A stretch of 59,631 nt of DNA. It comes from Epulopiscium sp. Nele67-Bin004. GTDB taxonomy: Bacteria; Bacillota_A; Clostridia; Lachnospirales; Cellulosilyticaceae. The notes beneath the pieces are model-generated. The model saw nothing but the letters and a program-made list of their open reading frames with translations. It did not search any database and was not told where the DNA came from. Shown here piece after piece: positions 27,539 to 36,728 of this stretch. How positions within the stretch are numbered: the first letter of the stretch is position 1; every line of letters begins with the position of its first letter. The position numbers and the translations under genes were made by a program. The stretch covers positions 1-59,631 of the forward strand of contig LNZQ01000182.1 in NCBI GenBank assembly GCA_002007315.1, written 5' to 3'.

Positions 27539-29161
27539 TCAAGCACTTCTGCTATGAATAGTATAAGTATTTTTTCCGCTACGTTTTGAGTGATACAACG
27601 CATTATCAGCAGATTTATATAAATCTGCAAAACTATTACAATTTGGAGACACTTGGCAAATACCAACACTGGCACTTATCGTGATTTGCATCGTATCCGT
27701 ATAATAAGTTGTATGCATCATTTGTCCAACTTTTATAGCACGTGCCTTAATTATCTCAGGGTCTATAGTTTTGGCAAACACAATAAACTCGTCCCCGCCA
27801 ACTCGTCCAACAATATCTGTTGAATCAAATATATGCGTTAGTTTGGTTGCTACTTCTTTAATAACGCTATCCCCGACATCGTGTCCCATATTATCATTTA
27901 TAGCTTTAAAATTATCGATATCTATCATAAATAGTGACCCAACTTCACCGTGGTTTAGATGTTCAGAAATAAGCTCATTTGTAGTTTGCTTATTGTATAA
28001 CCCCGAAAGTGCATCTGTTGTTGCCGAAATAACAAGATTTTTCTCATCTTGTATGTTATGAACGACAATAAAAGCACGGCTATGTTCCGATTTTTTGTCG
28101 TGTTCAATCATAACGTATGATTTGTGCCAAGTATATAAATTTTTTGGCTCTGTAAATATAGGATAGTCAAAAACTTCTTCTTGCTCGGTTTTTAGGCGAT
28201 ATTCATAGTCATAATATTTACGCCCCTCATGAATACAACGACGCATATATTCCAAGCTGTGTCTAGTTTTGTATAGCTCTTTATCTTCAGGGTGAATGTC
28301 ATAGCGTAATAAATTGTGTGAAATTTGGGAATAATATCTGCCGATATAGTCATCAACTCGGTTGCCATGGGACACAAAATCTACAACAGTTTCCGTCAAA
28401 CAATCTATCTCAATAGTGTGTATAGCTTTTTGCATAAGCATATTTTTGTACATACTATCTGATGCTTTGGAAACAGATTTGCTTTTATAGTCGTTAATGA
28501 TTTCTATACCGATTGTTATAAATACACCACAATAAAGAACACCCATAGATAGCAAGTTTATAACGATTATCCCTGTCATCACAAGTGAATTATGTGGGGC
28601 ATAAGAAAACATTCCACCCAATATAATAACTTGTATTATCATCATAGTCTCTAGGGCAACAAAAACTTTGAGTCGATATTGTTCCTCCATCAGATGATCA
28701 AAATATTTGTTTTGTACAATTTTTCCAACCAACAACATACATACAATTAGAGTGGCATAGACAATAAATCTTAATATTGTATGAATACTATATTGACCAA
28801 CAATTTGCATAAAACTTAGTTTAGTTGCAAGTGAATAGATAGACAATACTATTAGTGATCCTGAAATAACGTGTAGTGGCATTATAAATCCAAGAGAATA
28901 TTTTAGCAGTTTGTTACCATCAAAAATAATCGTAGTTTCTATAAATATCAACACGATAATGATACTGTAAAATAAAGCTATAGATATAGGGGCAAATTTA
29001 CCAATTTGATACATCAAAAAACTATATATAAATGACAATATGTATATAGATTTGGTGTCCCATCTAAGGCTGATAAATTTCCCTAAAAAGCTTAGTTTGC
29101 AAACGTTGTAAGTGAAAAATATTAAGTGAAACAGTATAATTAGTGTATATTCATTGTTCAT
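27539..29161 (-). CDS. Membrane diguanylate cyclase (multi-TM, PAS-like, GGDEF)
   Basis: A 540-residue protein. The first 225 residues contain about seven membrane helices, then a PAS-like segment (about 240-375; IHPEDKELYKTRHSL and the WHKSYVMIEHD strand), then a GGDEF domain with the catalytic motif intact (GRVGGDEF, about 455-459) and NDNMGHDVGDSVI before it. The product is cyclic-di-GMP. The position five residues before the motif, where an RxxD inhibitory site is usual, reads DSTD, so product inhibition through that site is unlikely. It is co-transcribed with the HAMP-only gene just upstream (8-bp gap). Located beside the receptor array, it links motility to surface behaviour. Confidence 0.93.
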   Translation of the reverse strand: MNNEYTLIILFHLIFFTYNVCKLSFLGKFISLRWDTKSIYILSFIYSFLMYQIGKFAPISIALFYSIIIVLIFIETTIIFDGNKLLKYSLGFIMPLHVISGSLIVLSIYSLATKLSFMQIVGQYSIHTILRFIVYATLIVCMLLVGKIVQNKYFDHLMEEQYRLKVFVALETMMIIQVIILGGMFSYAPHNSLVMTGIIVINLLSMGVLYCGVFITIGIEIINDYKSKSVSKASDSMYKNMLMQKAIHTIEIDCLTETVVDFVSHGNRVDDYIGRYYSQISHNLLRYDIHPEDKELYKTRHSLEYMRRCIHEGRKYYDYEYRLKTEQEEVFDYPIFTEPKNLYTWHKSYVMIEHDKKSEHSRAFIVVHNIQDEKNLVISATTDALSGLYNKQTTNELISEHLNHGEVGSLFMIDIDNFKAINDNMGHDVGDSVIKEVATKLTHIFDSTDIVGRVGGDEFIVFAKTIDPEIIKARAIKVGQMMHTTYYTDTMQITISASVGICQVSPNCNSFADLYKSADNALYHSKRSGKNTYTIHSRSA

Positions 29162-29169
29162 TCATCGGC

Positions 29170-29667
29170 TCACCCCTTATAGTCATATTTAATTAGTTCG
29201 TTTTTAATATTGTATATTGCATCAAGCATTATTTTAAAATCGTTTACATACCCCTCCTCAATATTACTGTGTACATTCAAATTACCATTACTAAGTTCGT
29301 TTAACATATATGATATATCATCGCTTAACAATTTTGAATCGTCAGCAATTCTTTGAATATCAGAAATAAGATATTTAATATCACTATCATGAGCTTGTTG
29401 TAGTGGGGCTGTAAAATTGCCATGCAAAACATTTTTTAATCCTTCTTTAACTATTTCAAGCTCCACAAGACACACTTTAAGTAATATTCTATGTAAATAA
29501 ATCATTACTAAAAGCCCTCCAAAGCTAAAAGCTGCAATAAAATATCCCAGAGTTCCGTGACAGCAAGAACACACTGTTATTATTAAAACTAAAGTGAAAA
29601 ATTCAGCCATAAACATTATCAAATTAATTTTATCTTTTGCAGACATCTTTAAGAAAAATTGTTTCAT
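29170..29667 (-). CDS. Two-helix membrane protein with HAMP-like signalling segment, no output domain
   Basis: A 165-residue protein: two membrane helices (about 14-34 and 40-60), then a HAMP-like region and a second helical pair whose ELSNGNLNVHSN..YVNDFKIMLDAI closely follows the pattern seen after HAMP in the chemoreceptors ([23 protein letters not shown]). It stops where a methyl-accepting or cyclase domain would begin. Its stop sits 8 bp before the diguanylate cyclase start, so it is probably a partner or split-off input module of that enzyme. Confidence 0.7.
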   Translation of the reverse strand: MKQFFLKMSAKDKINLIMFMAEFFTLVLIITVCSCCHGTLGYFIAAFSFGGLLVMIYLHRILLKVCLVELEIVKEGLKNVLHGNFTAPLQQAHDSDIKYLISDIQRIADDSKLLSDDISYMLNELSNGNLNVHSNIEEGYVNDFKIMLDAIYNIKNELIKYDYKG

Positions 29668-29730
29668 ACATAATCGCTACCTTTCTATTAATTACAATTT
29701 TACCTCAATTATAACAATAAAATATATTAA

Positions 29731-29759
29731 TTGTAAAGTAATGTTACATATGTTATATT
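29731..29759 (+). promoter_or_regulatory. Promoter of the ABC exporter operon
   Basis: TTGTAA (29731-29736), 17 nt, TATATT (29754-29759), 28 bp before the start. Confidence 0.5.
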
Positions 29760-29787
29760 AAAAAAGTAGAGAGAGGGGTAAAACATT

Positions 29788-31527
29788 ATGAGTGAATCAT
29801 CAATTATAAGAAAGTATATACTCAAGTATAAATATTTCTATTTGCTTGGGGTTATATCTCTTGTAGTCGTAAACTGGGCATTAACCCGTATCCCGCAAGT
29901 GACGGGAACGGTGACAGACGGAATTGCAACAGGTAGTTTTGGAATGGACGACGTTGTAAGTCACATATGGTTATTTGTGTTTTTTGTATTTGTATCATTT
30001 TGCGGACGGCTTGGGTGGCGTTTTGGAATGGTCTTAACTTCAAAGAAAATTGAACGTGATATACGTGAGTCGTTGTATGAAAAGTGGCTAAAGCTTGATA
30101 TCACATACTACAACAGCCATAAAACAGGAAATTTGATGGCGTATGCAACAAACGATTTGAATGCGATAAGCAGAATGACGGGTATCGGAATGGTTGTAAT
30201 ATTTGACGCTCTAACGTTTGGTGTTATGGTTATATACGGAATGGCGACGTTTGTTAGCCCAAAGCTTACACTTGTGGCGATAATTCCTATGCCGATAATT
30301 GTTATTGGTGGTATATACTTGAAAAATGTTATAAACAAAAAGTTTTTTGCTAAGCAACAGGCATTTGGAAATTTATCAGACTTAGTACAAGAATCGTTTG
30401 CAGGAATAAAAGTAATTAAGTCTTTTGTCCAAGAAAAATATAACACAGACAAATTTGAAAATAGCTGTACAGATAACTATAATAAAAATATCGAATTGGC
30501 TAAAATAGCGGCAATTATGATGCCAGCAATGACTATGCTTGTTGGGATAAGTACGTTGATTTCAATAGCATACGGCGGATATTTGACGCTGATAAATGAA
30601 ATTTCTATCGGCGAATATATCGCATTTAACCAGTATGTGTTGCTACTTAAAGGTCCGATGGGGTCGGCAACGACGGCGATTGAGCTGTATGCACAAGGTG
30701 TTGCAGCATCGGCAAGAGTTGAGGAAGTTCTTAACGCTCCAGAAATAGTCAAAGATACAGACGTTGTGGAATTTGAACAATTAGATGGAAGTATAATTAT
30801 TAAAGACTTCAATTTTGATTTTCCAGACAACAATCAACGCGCACTAACAGATATAAATCTTGAAATTAAAAACGGTGAAACGCTTGCTATACTTGGGCGT
30901 ACGGGCAGTGGAAAGTCAACGTTAGTAAACACTTTGCTTAGATTTTATAATATTGAACAAGACAAAATTTATATTGGCGGCAAAGATATGATGAACTTAT
31001 CGCTAAAATCAGTTCGCAAAAATATAGCATATGTGCCACAAGATAATTATTTGTTTAGTGATACTGTGGAAAATAACATTGGGTTTGGGCTAGACACAAT
31101 TAGTAAGGCGAAAGTTGAGGAGGCGGCACAGCGTGCAAACGTTCACCAAAACATTGTAGATTTCACCAAGCAATATGATACTATCGTTGGGGAAAAAGGA
31201 ACGATGTTATCAGGTGGGCAAAAACAGCGTATTTCAATTGCACGTGCATTAATACTTAGAGCACCTATATTAATACTTGACGATTCGCTTTCGGCAGTTG
31301 ACACGAAAACAGAAGAAACAATTTTGGAAAATTTGCGTCAAGAAAGACAAGGTAAAACAAACATTTTGATTGCACATCGTATTTCAACAGTAAAAAATGC
31401 AGATAAAATTATCGTTATGGACGAAGGCAAAATTGCGGAATTTGGCACACACGATAGCTTACTTCAACTTGGTGGAATTTATGCAACGATGTATGAACAG
31501 CAAAAACTTGTTGGGGAGGGGGCATAA
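29788..31527 (+). CDS. Heterodimeric multidrug ABC exporter subunit, BmrC/YheI-like
   Basis: A 579-residue half-transporter: six-helix export domain (about 1-310) then an ATPase domain with Walker A GRTGSGKS (about 371-378), signature LSGGQKQR and Walker B ILILDDS. The catalytic glutamate after Walker B is Asp, the hallmark of the degenerate site in BmrC-like subunits. It overlaps no other gene and its partner begins three bases after its stop. The pair extrudes hydrophobic drugs or metabolites. Confidence 0.92.
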   Translation: MSESSIIRKYILKYKYFYLLGVISLVVVNWALTRIPQVTGTVTDGIATGSFGMDDVVSHIWLFVFFVFVSFCGRLGWRFGMVLTSKKIERDIRESLYEKWLKLDITYYNSHKTGNLMAYATNDLNAISRMTGIGMVVIFDALTFGVMVIYGMATFVSPKLTLVAIIPMPIIVIGGIYLKNVINKKFFAKQQAFGNLSDLVQESFAGIKVIKSFVQEKYNTDKFENSCTDNYNKNIELAKIAAIMMPAMTMLVGISTLISIAYGGYLTLINEISIGEYIAFNQYVLLLKGPMGSATTAIELYAQGVAASARVEEVLNAPEIVKDTDVVEFEQLDGSIIIKDFNFDFPDNNQRALTDINLEIKNGETLAILGRTGSGKSTLVNTLLRFYNIEQDKIYIGGKDMMNLSLKSVRKNIAYVPQDNYLFSDTVENNIGFGLDTISKAKVEEAAQRANVHQNIVDFTKQYDTIVGEKGTMLSGGQKQRISIARALILRAPILILDDSLSAVDTKTEETILENLRQERQGKTNILIAHRISTVKNADKIIVMDEGKIAEFGTHDSLLQLGGIYATMYEQQKLVGEGA

Positions 31528-31530
31528 ACT

Positions 31531-33570
31531 ATGAAAGATAAACAATTAGTTGGGCGACTTTTGGGGTATGCCAAACCGTATACATTACAATTTGTTTTAA
31601 TTATTACAATGATGTTAATAAGTACAACGTCCGAGTTATCAAAGCCGATAATAATTGGTAACACAGTTGACTTATTTGTTGAAGGATACAAAACACCTTT
31701 GGCGCAAGTTAGTGGGGACGCAGGGCAAGTTGAGTTTGAGGGAAATAGATACGTTAGAACGTATAATAATATTAGCGAATACAAATTTTTCAGCTATATA
31801 GTGAATTTTAATGACAACTATTATTTTCTTGAAAACATAAGTTCTGCTAATATGCAAAAAATATTAGACACAAACATAAATGACTTAAACAACATGTTTA
31901 AAATAGAAAATGAGATGTTGGTGGGGGACGTGTATGGTGAAATTTATGTTGGGCGTGTGCTTTCTGGCGATGAACTTAAAGTGTTACGTGCACAAGATTT
32001 TGACCCGCTTGTAAAACAAGGTATGTTGTATGTGCTTGCGATTGCAGTTAGTTTTACGTTTGTTTATATGCAAACATTGTTGTTGCGAAAAGTTGGTCAA
32101 AAAATTATCAAGCAAATTCGTATTGATGTATATGAAAAAATGTTGTCGCTACCATCAAGATATTATCACAAAAATCAAGTTGGTGGACTCGTTACAAAAG
32201 TAACAAACGACACCGAAAGCTTAAACGAAATGTACACTAGCGTTATAGTAAGTTTGTTTCAGTATGGGCTATACTTGCTTGGAATAATAGTTGTAATGCT
32301 AAATATCAACCCAAAAATTACGATGTACGTATTTATGGTGTTACCAATAGTAATTGTTGCAACTGTAATATTTAAGCATTATTCACGTTTGGCGTACCGA
32401 GAAACGAGAAATTATTTAACCGAAATGAATATATTTTTATCTGAACATTTGATGGGAATGAAGCTGATACAAATTTTTACTAGAGAAGAAAAAACTTTTG
32501 ATAGAATGAAAAACATAAATGATAATTTGTTTAAAGCAGGTTGTAAAGAAATTTATGCGTTTATGGTGTATCGTCCAACTTTGTTTTCAGTAGCAAATTT
32601 ATCAGTTGCGTTGGTGCTGTTAATCGGTTCAAAAGAAGTGCTTGCAGGGACGCTAACAATCGGGGTTGTTGTTATAATGATGTCGTACGTTAAAGAATTT
32701 TATAATCCAATCGAACAAATGGCGGAAGTATTTAATATTTTGCAGTCGGCACTTTCGGCAGCAGAAAAAATATTTGCTGTGCTCGATGAGGAAAACGAAA
32801 TCGTTAGTGGCGATGCAGAAATTGATGACGACACATTTAAAGGAGAAATTGAGTTTAAAAACGTTTGGTTTGCATACAATGATGAGGAATGGATATTAAA
32901 AAATGTTTCATTTAAAATAGAGGCTGGACAAAAAGTGGCTTTTGTTGGAGCAACGGGAGCAGGAAAAACTTCAATTTTGGGGCTTATTGCTCGATATTAT
33001 GATATTCAAAAAGGACAAATTTTGATTGATGGCAAAGATATTAAGTCGTATAAAATTTCAAGTTTGCGTAGACAGATGGGTGAGGTGTTGCAAGATGTGT
33101 TTATGTTTACGGGCAACATCGCAGACAATATAAGGCTTGGGAGAGTTGATATTACAGACGCACAAGTTGAGGTCGCCGCAAAAACAGTTTATGCAAATTC
33201 GTTTATTGAGAAGCTGAAAAATAAATATCAAGAAGAAGTTATCGAAGGTGGCGCAACGCTTTCGACAGGTGAACGCCAGCTGTTATCTTTTGCAAGAGCC
33301 GTTGCATACGACCCGAAAATATTTATGCTTGATGAGGCGACGTCAAACATCGACACCGAAACAGAGGGGATAATCCAAGAGGCATTGTATAAAATGATGG
33401 AAAATCGCACAACGATTATGGTTGCACATAGGCTTGCGACGATACAACACTCGGATAATATTATCGTGTTGCACAAAGGCGAGCTTATGGAGTCGGGCAC
33501 ACACCAAGATTTGCTTGGTAAAAAAGGGTTGTATCACCAGTTGTATGAACTTAGTTTGAATCAGGCTTGA
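31531..33570 (+). CDS. Heterodimeric multidrug ABC exporter subunit, BmrD/YheH-like
   Basis: A 679-residue half-transporter. Between membrane helices 1 and 2 is an insert of about 100 residues (about 45-150), the extracellular domain typical of BmrD-like subunits. The ATPase part has Walker A GATGAGKT, an atypical signature LSTGERQ and a competent Walker B IFMLDEATSNID. The LSTG signature faces the partner's degenerate site, so one site hydrolyses ATP and one only binds, as in BmrCD and TM287/288. Start at ATG 31531 after GGGGAGGGGG. Confidence 0.93.
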   Translation: MKDKQLVGRLLGYAKPYTLQFVLIITMMLISTTSELSKPIIIGNTVDLFVEGYKTPLAQVSGDAGQVEFEGNRYVRTYNNISEYKFFSYIVNFNDNYYFLENISSANMQKILDTNINDLNNMFKIENEMLVGDVYGEIYVGRVLSGDELKVLRAQDFDPLVKQGMLYVLAIAVSFTFVYMQTLLLRKVGQKIIKQIRIDVYEKMLSLPSRYYHKNQVGGLVTKVTNDTESLNEMYTSVIVSLFQYGLYLLGIIVVMLNINPKITMYVFMVLPIVIVATVIFKHYSRLAYRETRNYLTEMNIFLSEHLMGMKLIQIFTREEKTFDRMKNINDNLFKAGCKEIYAFMVYRPTLFSVANLSVALVLLIGSKEVLAGTLTIGVVVIMMSYVKEFYNPIEQMAEVFNILQSALSAAEKIFAVLDEENEIVSGDAEIDDDTFKGEIEFKNVWFAYNDEEWILKNVSFKIEAGQKVAFVGATGAGKTSILGLIARYYDIQKGQILIDGKDIKSYKISSLRRQMGEVLQDVFMFTGNIADNIRLGRVDITDAQVEVAAKTVYANSFIEKLKNKYQEEVIEGGATLSTGERQLLSFARAVAYDPKIFMLDEATSNIDTETEGIIQEALYKMMENRTTIMVAHRLATIQHSDNIIVLHKGELMESGTHQDLLGKKGLYHQLYELSLNQA

Positions 33571-33596
33571 CAGGGTAGGCAAAAATGGGATATAAT
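33567..33596 (+). promoter_or_regulatory. Near-perfect sigma-A promoter overlapping the HNH gene start
   Basis: TTGACA (33567-33572; overlaps the exporter stop codon), 18 nt, TATAAT (33591-33596). The annotated ATG of the HNH gene at 33585 lies between the boxes, so RNA made here would begin downstream of that ATG. Confidence 0.6.
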
Positions 33597-34358
33597 TTAT
33601 CCAAATTTTACAAAAGAGGTGTTGTTATATCTAATAGAAGTATATATTTACAAGAAATAGAGCAAGTTTTAGAAGATTTAGAAGGTATAGGGTCATTAAA
33701 TGAAATATACGAAATTATAGCTATTCGAAATGTTCTTCCATATATTTCAACCAATAAAAACTGGCAAGCTAGAGTAAGAGCAACTATTCAAGAATATTGT
33801 TCAGAAGCAAGGGCATATAGTAACAAGGAAGATATATTTTATCCAGTATATGGACTTCGAGGAGGGGTGTGGGGATTAAAAAAATATAGAGACATCATAA
33901 CAACAAGTAGTATTTCAAAATTTGAAGAACGAAAAATAACTGAAATTCAGAATGATAAATCAATTTCTTCAACTGATAAACAAGCAATTATAATAGCTCG
34001 TCAAGGGCAAGGTTTGTTCAGAAACAAAATTTTAAACAAGTTTAGTAAGTGTATAATTACAGACATTGAAACGCCCACTCTATTGATAGCTAGTCATATC
34101 AAACCTTGGCGGGATGCTAACAATACAGAAAGATTAAGTGAAGAAAATGGTTTATTATTATCGATATTATATGATAAATTATTTGATAAAGGATATATCA
34201 CTTTTTCAGAAAATACCAAATTAGTGATATCTAAAAAGTTATCAGAGTCAGACAGGAATATAATAAATTTTGAAACAAATAAATCTTATATTCCAAATTG
34301 TAGTTCGGCAATGAAATCTAATTTAGAATACCATAGAAAAAAGATTTTCCAATTTTGA
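33585..34358 (+). CDS. HNH endonuclease with winged-helix (HARE-HTH-like) N-terminus
   Basis: 257 residues as given. N-terminal part (about 20-100) reads as a HARE-HTH-type winged helix: YLQEIEQVLEDLEG, LNEIYEIIA, NWQARVRATIQEY and the closing GVWGLKKY. Such domains accompany restriction enzymes and are thought to sense modified DNA. The C-terminal part (about 140-220) matches the HNH_2 family of restriction-like nucleases: ASHIKPWRD (His171), NGLLLS (Asn188) and DKLFDKGYITF. It probably cuts DNA, perhaps modification-dependently. No methyltransferase adjoins. The start is uncertain: the promoter at 33567 would exclude the ATG at 33585, and the next ribosome-site-like sequence, AGAGGTG at about 33614, is followed by a non-standard ATA. 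Confidence 0.8.
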   Translation: MGYNLSKFYKRGVVISNRSIYLQEIEQVLEDLEGIGSLNEIYEIIAIRNVLPYISTNKNWQARVRATIQEYCSEARAYSNKEDIFYPVYGLRGGVWGLKKYRDIITTSSISKFEERKITEIQNDKSISSTDKQAIIIARQGQGLFRNKILNKFSKCIITDIETPTLLIASHIKPWRDANNTERLSEENGLLLSILYDKLFDKGYITFSENTKLVISKKLSESDRNIINFETNKSYIPNCSSAMKSNLEYHRKKIFQF

Positions 34359-34390
34359 AAGGAGTAGTCATAAGGCTACTCCTTGTTTTA
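34359..34390. terminator. Intrinsic terminator between convergent genes
   Basis: Stem AAGGAGTAG (34359-34367)/CTACTCCTT (34376-34384), then GTTTTAA. It serves the HNH gene and overlaps the end of the opposing gene. Confidence 0.8.
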
Positions 34391-34891
34391 ATCTCCAAAA
34401 ATTGTTTTGGCACTAATTTCATTGAAATAGTAATAACAACCAACATCAGTAATATATTCTAAAGTATCTTCATACATAGGTTGTTTAAACCAGTCGTTCA
34501 GTACATAGCTGTAAGTTAATTTAACGTTGAGGTTGTTTTTTTTGTTTATAGCGTCTATTAGCTTTTGATATTGATGGCACTGAAAAGAACATGTAAGCAA
34601 TTTTTCATCAGTAATACCGAATTTATCAGCAAATTTTTTGCGAATTATATGCAAAGTTTGAGTCTTATCAATAAAAATTGCTTCATTAGGAAGTAGTTTT
34701 TTTGAGATGATATTTTGGTATTCTATCCCGTTAGGTTCTAAAAAATACTTATAAAAGTTGTGATTACTGACTAAACGACCAACATTCTTTTCGTTAAACT
34801 TAACAACATTATGGTTAATGCTATAGCCTTGCATTGCTGAAATAGCCTGTTCTAAATTTATATCGGGTTTGAATTTAAGCATTTTATTCAT
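34388..34891 (-). CDS. Type II restriction-endonuclease-like protein, active site apparently degenerate
   Basis: 167 residues; the ATG at 34891 has AAGGAGG seven bases upstream. The sequence follows a family of PD-(D/E)XK type II restriction enzymes that I know by pattern: a DFYK.FLE segment, SKKLLPDEAIF, IIEKKFQ..G..DEKLLTC.F....Y.KL and a YVLNDWF...Y.D.L.YI...GC.Y.F end. Here the acidic residue of LLPDEA is Asn (about residue 69) and the Glu of the E-x-K is Arg (IIRKKF, about 84), so two of three catalytic residues are gone. No cognate methyltransferase is present. It may be a dying gene or a retained DNA-binding protein. Confidence 0.55.
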   Translation of the reverse strand: MNKMLKFKPDINLEQAISAMQGYSINHNVVKFNEKNVGRLVSNHNFYKYFLEPNGIEYQNIISKKLLPNEAIFIDKTQTLHIIRKKFADKFGITDEKLLTCSFQCHQYQKLIDAINKKNNLNVKLTYSYVLNDWFKQPMYEDTLEYITDVGCYYYFNEISAKTIFGD

Positions 34892-34952
34892 ATTCAATTC
34901 CTCCTTTTTAGATATTATATCATCAAAATAAACATAGATCCACAAATTTTTC

Positions 34953-34981
34953 TTGAATTTTGAGTATGCAACGTTTATAAT
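34953..34981 (+). promoter_or_regulatory. Promoter of flavoprotein/ferredoxin operon
   Basis: TTGAAT (34953-34958), 17 nt, TATAAT (34976-34981), 31 bp before the start. Confidence 0.6.
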
Positions 34982-35012
34982 TATTAACAAATGATAATCA
35001 AGGGGGAATTTG

Positions 35013-36725
35013 ATGCAAAATTTACAAACTTATACTACCGACGTATTAGTCGTTGGTGGCGGAATGGCAGGCTGTTTTGCAGCTATTGCAGCACGTGAAA
35101 ACGACTGTGACGTTATATTGGTCGACAAAGGATATGTTAGCAGTTCGGGACAAACACCGTTTGCGGGAACTTTGTTAGTTTTTGACCCAGAAAAAGACGA
35201 CAGACAAGAAACTATAAACTATGTGCGAAAAACTGGTGACTACGTTGTAAACGTTGATTGGCTAAATATTACGATGGACAGGTCTATGGAATGTTATTTG
35301 CAAATGAAATCATACGGTGTGCCGTTTGCAAAAGGTGCTGATGGACAAGACCGTCGAATGAAAGAGGACGGGGCGAGAGCTGTTTTTCCAGACAACTTGA
35401 AGTTTCCACAAATATTAAGAAAGAAAGTGCTTGAGACAGGTGCAACGATACTTGACCGAATTATGGTTGTTGAACTTATTATGCAAGACGACGAAGTTTG
35501 CGGGGTTGTTGGAATAACAGTTTCGGACGCTTATCCAGTAGTTATAAAAGCTAAAAAAGTAATTTTATGCACGGGGGCATCGGCGTTTAAACCGCCAAGT
35601 TGGCCAGTGTCAAACTTGACAGGTGATGGCGATATGATGGCGTATCGTGTTGGAGCGTCAATTACGGGCAAAGAATTTGTTGACACTCACGGAACGTCGA
35701 GCACAAACCCTTATTATATGGGACGCAACCCGCTTAAAGGACATATGGGGCCACCGCCAGAACGACCACCGCACGGGGATAGACCACCAATGGGACACCC
35801 ACCGAATGGAGACAAACCACCAATGGGACACCCGCCGCACGGGGACAGACCGCCACACGGCAAGCCACCACGTCCACGTTTTACAAATGCACTAGGCGAA
35901 GAAGTAAACATAGCAGGACATTTAAATTTAGGCATAGAATTTGAAATACACAAAGGCAATGGTCCTATGGTTTTGCCAAAAGGTGGACGAGGCCCTATCG
36001 CAGGGGGCGAGCTTGTTTCGTGTGCAAGTAGTGGAATGTCTACACATAAAGCCGAAGGAATTTTGCCTATGGGGCTTGACTGTTCAACAGAAATACAAAA
36101 TTTGTATGCAGCAGGCGACTCTCTAGGAACGATGACGACAGGTGCAGCATACGCAACAATTGGACTCGCACATATGGGGTCGGCTGTTACAGGAAAAATC
36201 GCAGGCGAAAATGCATCTCAAACAGCAAAAACTTCGGCTCACAAACAAGTAGCAGATGATACGATAACAACTTTGTTTGATAAAATTTATGCTCCACTAA
36301 ATCGTGCAGGCGGATTTAGCCCTAGATGGGTTATAAATTTGCTACAAAATTTAACTATGCCATATTTCAACCTCATTATAAAGGAAGAAACTCGTTTGAA
36401 AAGCATTTTATCGCAAGTTAGATACTTAAAAACAGACGTTGTTCCAAAAATTAAAGCGAGCGATGCACATGAACTTCGCCTTGCACTTGAAACAGCTAAT
36501 ATGGTGAGCAACGCCGAAATAAAAATTTGTGCATCGCTTGAAAGATGCGAAAGCCGAGGTACGCATTTTAGAGAAGATTATCCGTTTAGAGACGAACAAA
36601 ATTTTAGTACTTGGATTAGTTGCAAACAAATTGATGGCGAAATGCAAATTAGCAAACACCCTATCCCTAGCGATTGGGCTTGGCAAGAGGGCGAACCACG
36701 TTTTGTGACTTTTGAGGAGGTGTAG
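35013..36725 (+). CDS. FAD-dependent oxidoreductase (AprA/fumarate-reductase-like) with Pro/His/Gly insert
   Basis: A 570-residue flavoprotein. The ATG at 35013 is preceded by AAGGGGGAA. The N-terminal dinucleotide fold VLVVGGGMAGCFAA binds FAD; TGDGDMMAYRVGA, the C-terminal LYAAGDSLGTMTTGAAYAT and the helical cap match the fumarate reductase/adenylylsulfate reductase alpha family. About 245-288 holds three 11-residue units of the type PPHGDRPPMGH between a substrate-side GRNP segment and FTNALGEEVN, which I do not know from this family. The operon partner is a two-cluster ferredoxin, as in AprAB. Reaction uncertain: a two-electron reduction or oxidation of a small acid or sulfur compound is the inference. 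Confidence 0.85.
   Translation: MQNLQTYTTDVLVVGGGMAGCFAAIAARENDCDVILVDKGYVSSSGQTPFAGTLLVFDPEKDDRQETINYVRKTGDYVVNVDWLNITMDRSMECYLQMKSYGVPFAKGADGQDRRMKEDGARAVFPDNLKFPQILRKKVLETGATILDRIMVVELIMQDDEVCGVVGITVSDAYPVVIKAKKVILCTGASAFKPPSWPVSNLTGDGDMMAYRVGASITGKEFVDTHGTSSTNPYYMGRNPLKGHMGPPPERPPHGDRPPMGHPPNGDKPPMGHPPHGDRPPHGKPPRPRFTNALGEEVNIAGHLNLGIEFEIHKGNGPMVLPKGGRGPIAGGELVSCASSGMSTHKAEGILPMGLDCSTEIQNLYAAGDSLGTMTTGAAYATIGLAHMGSAVTGKIAGENASQTAKTSAHKQVADDTITTLFDKIYAPLNRAGGFSPRWVINLLQNLTMPYFNLIIKEETRLKSILSQVRYLKTDVVPKIKASDAHELRLALETANMVSNAEIKICASLERCESRGTHFREDYPFRDEQNFSTWISCKQIDGEMQISKHPIPSDWAWQEGEPRFVTFEEV
35749..35877 (+). repeat. 33-bp repeats coding PPHGDRPPMGH-type units
   Basis: Three imperfect 33-bp units inside the flavoprotein gene, clearly more GC-rich than the surrounding coding sequence and in frame, so the protein stays intact. 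Confidence 0.85.
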
Positions 36726-36728
36726 AAA

